This document shows, piece after piece, positions 24,480 to 33,940 of a stretch of DNA of 52,887 nt (the stretch's first letter is position 1; each line of letters begins with the position of its first letter). A model generated the notes under the pieces. It searched no databases and had not been told where the DNA came from. It worked only from the letters and a program-made list of their open reading frames with translations. This DNA is from Nevskia sp. (lineage in GTDB: Bacteria > Pseudomonadota > Gammaproteobacteria > Nevskiales > Nevskiaceae). The stretch spans positions 1 to 52,887 of the forward strand of contig NZ_JAKFUM010000016.1 of the NCBI RefSeq assembly GCF_021732705.1. Direction: 5' to 3'. The translations under genes and the position numbers were made by a program.

Positions 24480-25733
24480 TCAGCGCAGCACGGCTACCGT
24501 GCGCAGCGCCGCACCCGTTTCGGCAGCAAGACGCGGCTGCGGAATCGAGACCGGAAGACGCAGATGGAACTGGGTGCCGGTCTCGTCGGATGTCGCCCAG
24601 ATATGGCCGCCGTGATAGGCGGCAATCTTGCGGCAGATCGCGAGGCCGATGCCGGTACCGTCGTACTCCTCGGGTGAATGCAGCTTGCGGAAGATCGCGA
24701 AGATGCTTTCGAGATGTTCCTGCGCGATGCCGATGCCGTTGTCGGCGACGACCAGTTCCCAGTGGTCGCCGGCATCGGCCAGATTGCCGGCCGCATCGGT
24801 GATGACGCCGGTCTGGCGCTCGATCGTCAGCGTGACGCGCGGACGCACGTCCGGCCGCTGGAACTTGATGGCATTGCCGATCAGGTTCTGCAGCAACTGC
24901 ACCAGCAGGCCGTGATTGGCCTCGATTTCCGGGAGCGCCCCGAACACGATCTCGGCCCCGCTGCGATTGATCGCACTCTGCAGGGCCTTGATCGCGCGGG
25001 TGACGCTGTCGGCCAGCGGCTTGCGCTCGAAGCGTGCATCCTCGGCGCGGCCGACGCGCGACAGCGCCAGCAGGTCCTGGATCAGCAGCTGCATCTGGCG
25101 CGCGCCCTTGTCGATGTAGTCGAGGAACTCCAGCGCGTCGCCGTCCAGCTTGTCGCGATGACGCCGGGTCAGCAACTGCGAAAAGCCGGAAATCGTCCGC
25201 AGCGGCGCCTGCAGGTCATGCGAGGTGATGTAGGCGAACTGCTCGAGTTCCTTGACGGCCCGATTCAGCTCCTCGAGCGAGTGCTTCAGTTCCCGCTCGG
25301 CCTGCTCGCGCGTCGCGACTTCCTCGCGCAGCCGCTGGTTGGCCTCGGCCAGTTCCTCCGGCGAGCGCATCGCCAGCAGCTTCGGCACCAGCGGGATGAT
25401 GGCGATGGCCGTTGCCAGCGACACCGCCGCCGTCAGCGCCTTCTCGATGCCCTGCAGGTAGTAGATCGGCTTCCAGACGGTGATGATGCCGAGGATGTGG
25501 CTGAGTCCGCACAGCACGATGAAGGCCGCGAACAGCACCAGCACCCAGCCGAGCGACAGCGGCGTTCGCCGCTTGCGGATGAACCACAGCAAGGTCGCCG
25601 GGATCATCAGATAGGCGACCGCGATGATCGCGTCCGACACCACGTGCAGCCAGATCAGGTCCGGCCGCAACTGGAAGCAGACACCGTGAGGAAGCAGGCC
25701 CGACGCGCCGACGGCATCCAGCAGTATCGACAT
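24480..25733 (-). CDS. Histidine kinase with ETR1-like (ethylene-receptor-type) membrane domain
   Basis: 417 aa. Three transmembrane helices (about 30-52, 62-85, 98-118) form the sensor. Its residues line up with the copper/ethylene-binding domain of plant ETR1: Asp34, Tyr41 and Pro45 in helix 1 (ETR1 Asp25, Tyr32, Pro36, identical spacing) and Cys75/His79 in FIVLCGLSH of helix 2 (ETR1 Cys65/His69, the copper ligands). ETR1's GAF domain is absent; a coiled coil (127-165) leads straight to a HisKA domain (SHDLQAPLR, His172) and a HATPase domain with N-box NLIGNAIKF (283-291), DNGIGI (331-336) and GTGIGLAI (359-366). It should bind copper and perhaps ethylene and phosphorylate the receivers encoded 7 bp and further upstream. 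Ethylene binding is inferred from alignment by eye. Confidence 0.88.
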   Translation of the reverse strand: MSILLDAVGASGLLPHGVCFQLRPDLIWLHVVSDAIIAVAYLMIPATLLWFIRKRRTPLSLGWVLVLFAAFIVLCGLSHILGIITVWKPIYYLQGIEKALTAAVSLATAIAIIPLVPKLLAMRSPEELAEANQRLREEVATREQAERELKHSLEELNRAVKELEQFAYITSHDLQAPLRTISGFSQLLTRRHRDKLDGDALEFLDYIDKGARQMQLLIQDLLALSRVGRAEDARFERKPLADSVTRAIKALQSAINRSGAEIVFGALPEIEANHGLLVQLLQNLIGNAIKFQRPDVRPRVTLTIERQTGVITDAAGNLADAGDHWELVVADNGIGIAQEHLESIFAIFRKLHSPEEYDGTGIGLAICRKIAAYHGGHIWATSDETGTQFHLRLPVSIPQPRLAAETGAALRTVAVLR

Positions 25734-25740
25734 GCGAAGC

Positions 25741-27489
25741 CTACGACAGGAATGTCGGTGGGCCGATGCGCCAGCGCATCGGCAACTCGGCCGCGATCAG
25801 CGCCTCGCACAGCGCATCGCCCTGCAGATAGCGGCAACCCAGCGTGCGCAGCTGCTGGCGGCGACCATCATCGTCGACACCGGTTGCAATCAGGTCGAGG
25901 CTCAAGCTGGTCGAGGCGCCGATCGCGGCCGTCACCGCGCGACGCACGCTGCCGCCCGGGCGATCGGTCGGCAGCGTCGCCACGACATCGCGCCCGATCT
26001 TGATGCCGTCGAGCGGCATCGTGCTGATGGCGAGCAAGCCGTCGGCACCGCTCAGATAGTCGTCGAGTACGACACCGTAGCCTTCGTCGCGGAACAGGCG
26101 CAGGCGCGACAGCAGTTCCGGCGTGGCGTCGGCCAGAACTTCGGCCGGCACTTCCAGCCGGATGTCCTGCGGCGGCAGATTGCGCGCGGCGAGTTGGTCG
26201 CGCAGGAAACTCGCGAGATCGGGCTGCTCCAGCAGCACCGAATCGAGGTTCAGCCCCAGCGATGGCAGATCGAAACCGCCGTCGCGCCAGACCCGAAGCT
26301 GGCTCAACGCGGTCCGGATCAGCGTGAAGCCGGCTTCGCGGCGGGTATCGAGCGATGCCGTGCGGTAGGCGATGGCATCGCTGGCCGACCACAGCACTTC
26401 GACGCCGACGAAGCGCTGCTCGCGCAGGTCGAACCACGGCTGGTACAGCGGCACCAGCGCATCCAGCGGCGAGCCGGACCAGAGCCGCTCGGCGCCGATG
26501 CTGGCCGGATGCGCGGTCACCTGCCCTTCCCAGACGCAGACGCCGCCACCGGCACGCAGGGCGCGGAACATCGCCTGTTCGGCGTGTTCGACCAGCTCAT
26601 CGAGCGTTTCGCCGTCGCGCGGGTAGACCGCCACACCGATGAACGGCACCAGTTGCAGCGGCGCGGCATCGATGGTTCGCAGCATTTCGTTGAAGCGCCG
26701 GGCCACGATCACGGCATCGAAGTTGACGTCGGTCGGCACCAGGATCGAGACGAACTCGCCGCCGCCGGTCGCCGCCACGGTATCCGACTTGCGCACGCTC
26801 TCGGCCAGCAGCGTGCCGATCCGGCGGATCAGCGCATCGGTGGCGATTCGGCTGGCGTCATCACCGCCGGCCGGGAGGCCATCGATGCCGACATAGACGA
26901 TGCCCAGTTCGCAGCCGGTGCGTTCGGCGAAGGCAATCGCGCGCCGGGCACGATCCTCGAACAGCGGACGGTTCGGCAGGCCGGTGACCGGGTCCTGACT
27001 GGCGCTGGCGAACGATTCCTGACGCGCGGTGTTGAGCTGCACCAGTTGCCGATGGTTCTGCACGGCGAAGCGGATGCGGCGCAACAGCAGGCCGGCGTCG
27101 TAACGGCCCTTGACCAGGTAGTCCTGCACGCCGAGCTGCATCGTCTGCTGCGCCATGTCATCGCTGTCGAAGCCGGTCAGCACGACCATCGCGACATCGG
27201 GATCGACCGCGCGCAGCGCCTCGATCGTCGCCACGCCCTGGCCGTCCGGCAAGCCGAGATCGACCAGCACGCACGAGAATTCCATGCGGTTCAGTGCCTG
27301 CGTCGCGTCGGACAGCCGCCGCACGACCTGCATCATCACCTCGCCGCGCTGGATCGCATCGCGCAGGTGCTCCTGCAACAGACGCGAATCGGCGGGCGAA
27401 TCCTCGATCAGCAGCAGCGCCAGCGGCTCAAGCCGTTCGACGGCATTGAGATTGTCGTCATCGGAATCGATCGGCCAGTCAGCACTCAT
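25741..27489 (-). CDS. Receiver protein with degenerate GGDEF and EAL domains
   Basis: 582 aa. REC domain (about 22-145): acidic pair Glu29/Asp30, phospho-acceptor Asp77 in VLVDLGLPDG, LTGF at 104-107 and Lys127, all intact. A GGDEF-like domain (about 160-320, starting DPVTGLPNR) has GGGEF at 242-246, so the metal-binding acidic residue of GGDEF/GGEEF is glycine. The EAL-like domain (about 340-570) has EVL (364-366) in place of EAL, DDYLSG (476-481) in place of DDFGTG and a QGDALCEAL end in place of QGYLFGRP, with IKI kept. Loss in both domains suggests a c-di-GMP binding or protein-interaction output rather than synthesis or hydrolysis; weak EAL activity cannot be excluded. It overlaps the upstream receiver gene by 4 bp and precedes the ETR1-like kinase by 7 bp. 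Confidence 0.9.
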   Translation of the reverse strand: MSADWPIDSDDDNLNAVERLEPLALLLIEDSPADSRLLQEHLRDAIQRGEVMMQVVRRLSDATQALNRMEFSCVLVDLGLPDGQGVATIEALRAVDPDVAMVVLTGFDSDDMAQQTMQLGVQDYLVKGRYDAGLLLRRIRFAVQNHRQLVQLNTARQESFASASQDPVTGLPNRPLFEDRARRAIAFAERTGCELGIVYVGIDGLPAGGDDASRIATDALIRRIGTLLAESVRKSDTVAATGGGEFVSILVPTDVNFDAVIVARRFNEMLRTIDAAPLQLVPFIGVAVYPRDGETLDELVEHAEQAMFRALRAGGGVCVWEGQVTAHPASIGAERLWSGSPLDALVPLYQPWFDLREQRFVGVEVLWSASDAIAYRTASLDTRREAGFTLIRTALSQLRVWRDGGFDLPSLGLNLDSVLLEQPDLASFLRDQLAARNLPPQDIRLEVPAEVLADATPELLSRLRLFRDEGYGVVLDDYLSGADGLLAISTMPLDGIKIGRDVVATLPTDRPGGSVRRAVTAAIGASTSLSLDLIATGVDDDGRRQQLRTLGCRYLQGDALCEALIAAELPMRWRIGPPTFLS

Positions 27490-28001
27490 GACGCGACTCC
27501 GGCCGCAAGCGGCACATCGGGTTTTGGCGGCAGCACGACGAGGCGCAGCCAGAAGTCGCGCAGTGCTTCGGCCAGACGGAAGAAATCGCCGAGATCGACC
27601 GGCTTCGACAGATAACAGTTGGCATGCGCGTCGTAGCTGGCGGTGATGTCGCTTTCGGCGGTGGAGGTGGACAGCACCAGCACCGGCGTGCGTCGCAAGG
27701 CGGGGTCCTGCTTGATCGTTCGCAACACTTCGCGGCCATCCATGCCCGGTAGATTGAGGTCCAGGAGGACGATGTCGGGCTTGCGGCAGCCCCCATATTC
27801 GCCCTCGCTGCGGATCGCCCGCAGCGCGCGTTCGCCGTCACCGGCGATCAGCAGTTCGTGCGGCAAACCGGTTTCGCGCAACACTTCCTGCATCAGTCGG
27901 ACATCGGCAATGCTGTCCTCGACCAGCAGGATGATGGCGACGCGCGGTGTCGTGCCGGTGACGACCGGCACTTCAGCGACAGAGCTGTTGGAATTCGGCA
28001 T
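27486..28001 (-). CDS. Stand-alone response regulator (Rcp1-like receiver)
   Basis: 171 aa, essentially one CheY-like receiver: Glu28/Asp29 in LLVEDSIAD, phospho-acceptor Asp81 in LLDLNLPGMDGREVL, LSTS at 110-113 and Lys133 in LSKPVDL. The fit is closest to single-domain regulators paired with phytochrome-like or hybrid kinases (Rcp1 type). There is no DNA-binding or enzymatic output, so it probably works by phosphotransfer or by docking. The ATG at 28001 starts a short non-conserved leader; the frame upstream of it is non-coding. The stop overlaps the start of the GGDEF/EAL gene (ATGA). First gene of a three-gene signalling operon that ends with the ETR1-like kinase. Confidence 0.9.
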   Translation of the reverse strand: MPNSNSSVAEVPVVTGTTPRVAIILLVEDSIADVRLMQEVLRETGLPHELLIAGDGERALRAIRSEGEYGGCRKPDIVLLDLNLPGMDGREVLRTIKQDPALRRTPVLVLSTSTAESDITASYDAHANCYLSKPVDLGDFFRLAEALRDFWLRLVVLPPKPDVPLAAGVAS

Positions 28002-28340
28002 GACCTGACCTGTCTGAGCGATGCGCCTGCCGCTGGCGGGGCACCTGGTTTTATCGATCCGGATCGCGCAACGTGCGCCATGCGATCCGTCCGGTTCGTG
28101 CAGCTTCGGCAATTTAAGCGTCGGCCCGACAATGTCATGGGTTTTCATACCGATGGCGTCCCCGTGCAGACAGACGGCGAGCGTGACCACGCCATGATTC
28201 CCGCGACAGTCAGGCCGCGACAGCTTGCGCCGCCCGAGATGAATTGCGGTTGAACGTCGATGCGGCCGACGCAAAGGCCGCGTGACGGGGTCGCCAGCGG
28301 CTAGACTGCGCCGCCCGTTTCCGATCCCTCCCGATATCCG
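28002..28340. other. Divergent intergenic region
   Basis: 339 bp between the divergent signalling operon and the EamA transporter. It should hold both promoters, but no pair of good hexamers was found; TAGACT at 28302-28307 could be a -10 for the transporter. A hairpin at 28260-28283 (GCGGCC, loop GACGCAAA, GGCCGC) is the only clear structure. No small open frame with a ribosome binding site is seen. Confidence 0.5.
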
Positions 28341-29222
28341 ATGTCCAGCGATCTTCGCCGCGGTGCGATGTTTGCCGTGGCGGCCGCGGCCGCAATGGCC
28401 GTGGCGGCAACCTGCGTCAAGGGTGCGTCGGCGACGGTTCCGGCAGCGATGGTGGTGTTCTGCCGCTCCGCCTTCGGCCTGCTGATGCTGCTGCCGTGGC
28501 TGCTGCGCGAGGGCCGCTCGGCGTTCGTCACCCGGCGCTTCGGCGGTCATCTCTGGCGCAGCGGGTTCGGACTGGTCTCGATGGTCGGATACTTCTATTC
28601 GATCAGTCACCTGCCGCTGGCCGAAGCGGTGCTGCTGACCTACACGATGCCGCTGTTCGCACCGTTCATCGGCTGGTTCTGGCTGGGCGAGCGCCCTCCG
28701 GCGTCGGCACTGCCGGCGGCACTGATCGGGCTGGTCGGCATCGGGCTGATCGTGAAGCCGGGCAGCGCCGGACTGGCCTCGACGGCAGCGATCATCGGCG
28801 CGTTCTCGGGCATCACGGCGGCGGCGGCGATGATCGGCATCCGGCGCATCAGCGACACGGAACCGGCCTCGCGCATCGTCTTCTATTTCATGCTGCTGGC
28901 GACCATGGTCACGGCCTTGCCGGCGCACTGTGCCTGGCAGGCCCCGACACTTCCGGCGTGGGGCTGGCTGGTCGGCGTCGCCGCGTTCGCCACGCTCGGT
29001 CAGTTGCTGCTGACCTTGGCCTACGGCGCCGCGCCGGCAGCGTCGATCGGGCCGTTCACCTACACCTCGGTGATCTTCGCCGGTGCCCTCGGCTGGGCGA
29101 TCTGGGGCGAAGCGCCGGACGTCTGGTCGATCGCCGGAATCGTGCTGGTGATCGGGTCCTGTCTGCTGACCTTGATCCCGCGACGCGGGCCACCGGCGTC
29201 CGCGCGACCGATCGATGCCTGA
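28341..29222 (+). CDS. EamA-family transporter (DMT superfamily)
   Basis: 293 aa with about ten hydrophobic helices in two repeated EamA halves of five, the arrangement of drug/metabolite exporters such as RhaT, YdcZ or S-adenosylmethionine carriers. Typical segments are [49 protein letters not shown] and, in the second half, [17 protein letters not shown]. The sequence ends in a short cytoplasmic basic tail. The substrate cannot be deduced. It precedes uvrB by 68 bp on the same strand with no visible terminator; no functional link is implied. Confidence 0.9.
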   Translation: MSSDLRRGAMFAVAAAAAMAVAATCVKGASATVPAAMVVFCRSAFGLLMLLPWLLREGRSAFVTRRFGGHLWRSGFGLVSMVGYFYSISHLPLAEAVLLTYTMPLFAPFIGWFWLGERPPASALPAALIGLVGIGLIVKPGSAGLASTAAIIGAFSGITAAAAMIGIRRISDTEPASRIVFYFMLLATMVTALPAHCAWQAPTLPAWGWLVGVAAFATLGQLLLTLAYGAAPAASIGPFTYTSVIFAGALGWAIWGEAPDVWSIAGIVLVIGSCLLTLIPRRGPPASARPIDA

Positions 29223-29290
29223 GCGCGCGCGATAGCCCGCGGTCCTCAGGCCGGGTAACCTGTGCAGTCCCCTTTTCCGGCGCGTCTGCC

Positions 29291-31372
<2,082 letters not shown>

Positions 31373-31412
31373 GCCGGTTTGCCGTCCGGCAATCGTGCGG
31401 TCGGGAAAACGC

Positions 31413-31442
31413 TTGCACTGCCGGGAGTTGCTCCGGTATTAT
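31413..31442 (+). promoter_or_regulatory. Promoter of tRNA-Val
   Basis: TTGCAC at 31413-31418 and TATTAT at 31437-31442 with an 18-bp spacer, 12 bp before the tRNA. The -10 matches five of six consensus bases, the -35 is partial. Confidence 0.6.
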
Positions 31443-31454
31443 TTCTGACTACGC

Positions 31455-31531
31455 AGGCGCGTAGCTCAGCTGGTTAGAGCACCACCTTGACATGGTGGGG
31501 GTCGATGGTTCGAGTCCATTCGCGCCTACCA
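31455..31531 (+). tRNA. tRNA-Val (GAC anticodon)
   Basis: 77 nt including an encoded CCA end (31529-31531). The acceptor stem AGGCGCG pairs with CGCGCCT; the D-arm TAGCTCAGCTGGTTAGAGC is canonical; the anticodon stem CCACC/GGTGG holds the loop TTGACAT with anticodon GAC; the T-arm is GATGG-TTCGAGT-CCATT, with a G-T pair. Anticodon GAC decodes valine GTC/GTT codons. Confidence 0.97.
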
Positions 31532-31555
31532 ACACATTTGGTAAAAGCTTCATCG

Positions 31556-31586
31556 AAAACCCCGGCACTGCCGGGGTTTTTTGTTT
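31556..31586 (+). terminator. Intrinsic terminator after tRNA-Val
   Basis: AAAACCCCGG, a 5-nt loop (CACTG) and CCGGGGTTTTTT: a 6-bp GC stem flanked by A and T runs, 25 nt past the tRNA. The A run allows a partly bidirectional function. Between this and the methyltransferase start (31815) about 230 bp contain nothing I can support beyond presumed promoter sequence. Confidence 0.85.
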
Positions 31587-31814
31587 TCGGCATGCAAGTC
31601 GGCGCGTCACCGTGCCCTTGGTCACAATAGATACGATTTGACCATGCCAAAACGCGTCCGATCGTTCGATTGCCGTTGTCACTGACGATAAACTTCCGCG
31701 GCAAGGTGTCGGTAAGGGAAGCGACAGTATCCCTTGCGAATCAGTGACTTTAACGCCGGATGGCACGGTTCGCGCCGCCATCCAATCGACAATCATTGCA
31801 GTTCGAGGACAATC

Positions 31815-32504
31815 ATGCGGGCCTTCCTTCGCACTTGGTATTACCGCGTCATTGCGTGGATCGCACGCTTGCTGACCCCGTTCCGCTACGCGTCCTACCT
31901 GCGCAAGCAGTCATCGCCTCGGCTGCAGATTGGCGCCGGGCCGAGCTTCACGGAAGGCTGGCTCGTCACTGACATCGAACCCCCTCGGCTGCAGGTGGGC
32001 TATCTCGATGCGACCAAGCGCTACCCGTTCCCGAGCGCCCGCTTCGATTACGTGCACAGCGAGCACATGATCGAGCACGTGCCGTGGGAAGGCGGTCTGG
32101 CCATGCTGAAGGAATGTCGGCGCATCCTGAAGCCGGGTGACACCATCCGGATCGCCACGCCGGACCTGAAAGTCCTGCTTGACCTGTACTACAACCCGGA
32201 ATCGGCCGACGCCGATCGCTACGTCAAGTGGATGTGCAAGCTCGCGCTGCCGAACGTGCCCAAGCAGCACGCGATCTTCGTGATCAACAAGGCCGTGCGG
32301 GCCTGGGGTCACCAGTTCTTCTACGATGCGATGCTGCTGACAGAGACCCTGCAAAGCGCCGGCTTCGTCGACGTCCGTCAGGTGAAGCCCGGCCAGTCGG
32401 ACGACCCGAACCTTCGCGGCATCGAACAGCACGGCCGCAACATCGGCGACGAGTGGATCAACCAGTACGAAACCATGGTGTTCGAAGCCCGGGTGCCCGG
32501 CTGA
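31815..32504 (+). CDS. SAM-dependent methyltransferase (class I)
   Basis: 229 aa. The N-terminal 25 residues are hydrophobic and basic (WYYRVIAWIARLLTPFRY), perhaps a membrane-surface anchor. The Rossmann methyltransferase core follows: glycine-rich LQIGAG at 37-42, acidic Asp53 for the ribose, FDYVHSEHMIEHVP (78-90) and the strand-5 region LKPGDTIRIATPDLKVLLDLYY. The HMIEHVP and ATPDL forms are common in methyltransferases next to polysaccharide or LPS genes, but no such gene adjoins it here, so the substrate is open. The ATG at 31815 has GAGG seven nt upstream. It lies between a tRNA terminator and the infC promoter, as a single-gene unit. Confidence 0.85.
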   Translation: MRAFLRTWYYRVIAWIARLLTPFRYASYLRKQSSPRLQIGAGPSFTEGWLVTDIEPPRLQVGYLDATKRYPFPSARFDYVHSEHMIEHVPWEGGLAMLKECRRILKPGDTIRIATPDLKVLLDLYYNPESADADRYVKWMCKLALPNVPKQHAIFVINKAVRAWGHQFFYDAMLLTETLQSAGFVDVRQVKPGQSDDPNLRGIEQHGRNIGDEWINQYETMVFEARVPG

Positions 32505-32538
32505 CGCCACGCGTCAATGGCCGATATCGGCGCCGGGC

Positions 32539-32567
32539 TTGTCTAGCGGCGACCGCATTCCTATAAT
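32539..32567 (+). promoter_or_regulatory. Sigma-70 promoter of the infC operon
   Basis: TTGTCT (32539-32544), 17-bp spacer, perfect TATAAT (32562-32567). Transcription would start near 32574, leaving a leader of about 60 nt before infC that can fold a short GCGGG/CCCGC hairpin around 32581-32605. Confidence 0.8.
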
Positions 32568-32635
32568 GCCGCTCTTTTCTGCGGGCGACCTGTCGTCGAC
32601 CCGCTTTGTTCATTGGTTTTTTGGGGGATACGCGT

Positions 32636-33154
32636 ATCAGCGCGGAACGTCAGGATCGCCGTAACGAGGAAATCAACGTACCCCGTGTACGTGTCATCGG
32701 TGCGGATGGCTCGCAGGTCGGCATCATGCTCACGCGTGACGCGATCGCGAAGGCCGAGGAAGCCGGGCTTGACCTGGTAGAGGTATCGCCGAATGCAGAC
32801 CCACCGGTCTGCAAGATTATGGATTACGGCAAGTACATCTATCAGAAGGACAAGCAGACTCAGGCTGCCAAGAAGAAGCAGAAGCAGATTCAGGTCAAGG
32901 AAGTGAAGTTCCGTCCGACGACCGAGGAAGGCGACTTCCAGACCAAGCTCAAGCACTGCAAGGAATTCCTTGAAGAAGGCGACAAGGTCAAGATCGTTAT
33001 CCGCTACAAGGGTCGCGAACTGGCGCATCAGGAATTGGGTTTCAGGCTGATTGACCGCCTGAAGGCCGAACTCGATGAACTGGCGCTGGTCGAGCAGCAC
33101 CCGAAGCTCGAAGGCAAGCAGGCCATCATGGTGATGGGCCCGCGCAAACATTAA
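32636..33154 (+). CDS. infC: Translation initiation factor IF-3 (rare ATC start)
   Basis: 172 aa. IF-3 binds the 30S subunit, blocks premature 50S joining and checks the start codon. N-domain SAERQDRRNEEINVPRVRVI, linker YIYQKDKQTQAAKKKQKQIQVKEVKFRP, and a C-domain ending QAIMVMGPRKH are all conserved. No ATG, GTG or TTG fits the family N-terminus. ATC at 32636 does: it follows a GGGGG ribosome binding site (32623-32627) by eight nt and gives the usual short N-terminus. Non-canonical AUU/AUC/AUA starts are the known basis of infC autoregulation, because IF-3 rejects them. A TTG at 32606 in frame has no ribosome binding site. First gene of infC-rpmI-rplT. Confidence 0.93.
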   Translation: MSAERQDRRNEEINVPRVRVIGADGSQVGIMLTRDAIAKAEEAGLDLVEVSPNADPPVCKIMDYGKYIYQKDKQTQAAKKKQKQIQVKEVKFRPTTEEGDFQTKLKHCKEFLEEGDKVKIVIRYKGRELAHQELGFRLIDRLKAELDELALVEQHPKLEGKQAIMVMGPRKH

Positions 33155-33211
33155 TCAGTAGTCGCCCCTCGCGGATGGCGGCCGTAACACGAACACATTG
33201 GAGCCGTAGAC

Positions 33212-33409
33212 ATGCCGAAGCTGAAGACCAACAAGGGCGCCGCCAAGCGCTTTTCCCGCACCGCGAAAGGCGGCTTCAAGCGCTCGAGCGCGTTCAAGCG
33301 CCACATCCTGACCAAGAAATCGCCCAAGCGCATCCGCGACCTGCGTGGGCCGACGATGGTGCATGCCTCGGACAACAAAGAAGTCCGTCAGCTGCTCCCG
33401 TACGCCTGA
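33212..33409 (+). CDS. rpmI: Ribosomal protein L35
   Basis: 65 aa, very basic. The start [14 protein letters not shown] and the end [15 protein letters not shown] are diagnostic for L35 (bL35), a late-binding 50S protein. The ATG at 33212 has TGGAG about eleven nt upstream. It sits 57 bp after infC and 92 bp before rplT in the conserved operon, where in E. coli L20 represses translation of rpmI-rplT through an mRNA structure. I cannot confirm that structure here. Confidence 0.98.
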   Translation: MPKLKTNKGAAKRFSRTAKGGFKRSSAFKRHILTKKSPKRIRDLRGPTMVHASDNKEVRQLLPYA

Positions 33410-33501
33410 ACCTTCGGGTTCACTGGCGTCACCTAGTGGTAGAAGCGTCGCTTACATAGAAGATTCGCTCAGCGAACAAGACAATCGAAAGGTAATTACC
33501 G

Positions 33502-33861
33502 ATGGCACGAGTCAAACGCGGCGTTACTGCCCGCGCCCGTCACAAGAAGATTCTGAAGAAAGCCAAGGGCTACTACGGCGCCCGCGGCCGCGTTTTCCGC
33601 GCTGCCAAGCAGCAGGTCATCAAGTCTGGCCAGTACGCCTACCGCGATCGCCGGGTCAAGAAGCGCGAATTCCGCGCGCTCTGGATCCAGCGCATCAACG
33701 CGGCCACGAACGAGCTGGGCCTGTCGTACTCGAAGTTCATCCACGGCCTGTCCCTGGCTGAAATCCAGATCGACCGCAAGATGCTGTCCGACATCGCGAT
33801 TCACGACAAGCCGGCGTTCGCCAAGCTCGTCGAACAGGCGAAGGCCAAGCTCGCCGCCTAA
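33502..33861 (+). CDS. rplT: Ribosomal protein L20
   Basis: 119 aa. Binds 23S rRNA early in 50S assembly and, in relatives, represses its own operon. Conserved blocks: [57 protein letters not shown] and the C-terminal [15 protein letters not shown]. The ATG at 33502 has AAAGG ten nt upstream. Ends 18 bp before a terminator-like hairpin that separates it from pheS. Confidence 0.98.
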   Translation: MARVKRGVTARARHKKILKKAKGYYGARGRVFRAAKQQVIKSGQYAYRDRRVKKREFRALWIQRINAATNELGLSYSKFIHGLSLAEIQIDRKMLSDIAIHDKPAFAKLVEQAKAKLAA

Positions 33862-33879
33862 GCGATCGGGTTGCAAATC

Positions 33880-33913
33880 GGGGGAGCGGCGTCATTCGCC
33901 TCTCCCCTTTTTT
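33880..33913 (+). terminator. Terminator or attenuator between rplT and pheST
   Basis: GGGGAG-C-GGCG, loop TCATT, CGCC-T-CTCCCC (33881-33907), followed by six T. It is a textbook intrinsic terminator, 27 nt before the pheS start codon. In E. coli pheST is controlled by attenuation, so this could be the attenuator, but no Phe-rich leader peptide is visible. Confidence 0.85.
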
Positions 33914-33940
33914 ATTGTGCAAGCTGGCTGGAATCACCGC

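Noticed and set aside
24480-25733. Classifying the kinase as a phytochrome or plain GAF kinase because of its Rcp1-like receiver
   Set aside because: No GAF/PHY domain or chromophore cysteine is present; the three-helix membrane domain with Asp/Tyr/Pro and Cys/His fits the ETR1 type instead.
28260-28283. Possible c-di-GMP (GEMM) riboswitch, because of GACGCAAAGGCC near a c-di-GMP-type signalling operon
   Set aside because: The conserved GGCAAACC partner and the receptor-side motif are missing, and the GACGCAAA is just the loop of a simple GC hairpin upstream of an EamA transporter.
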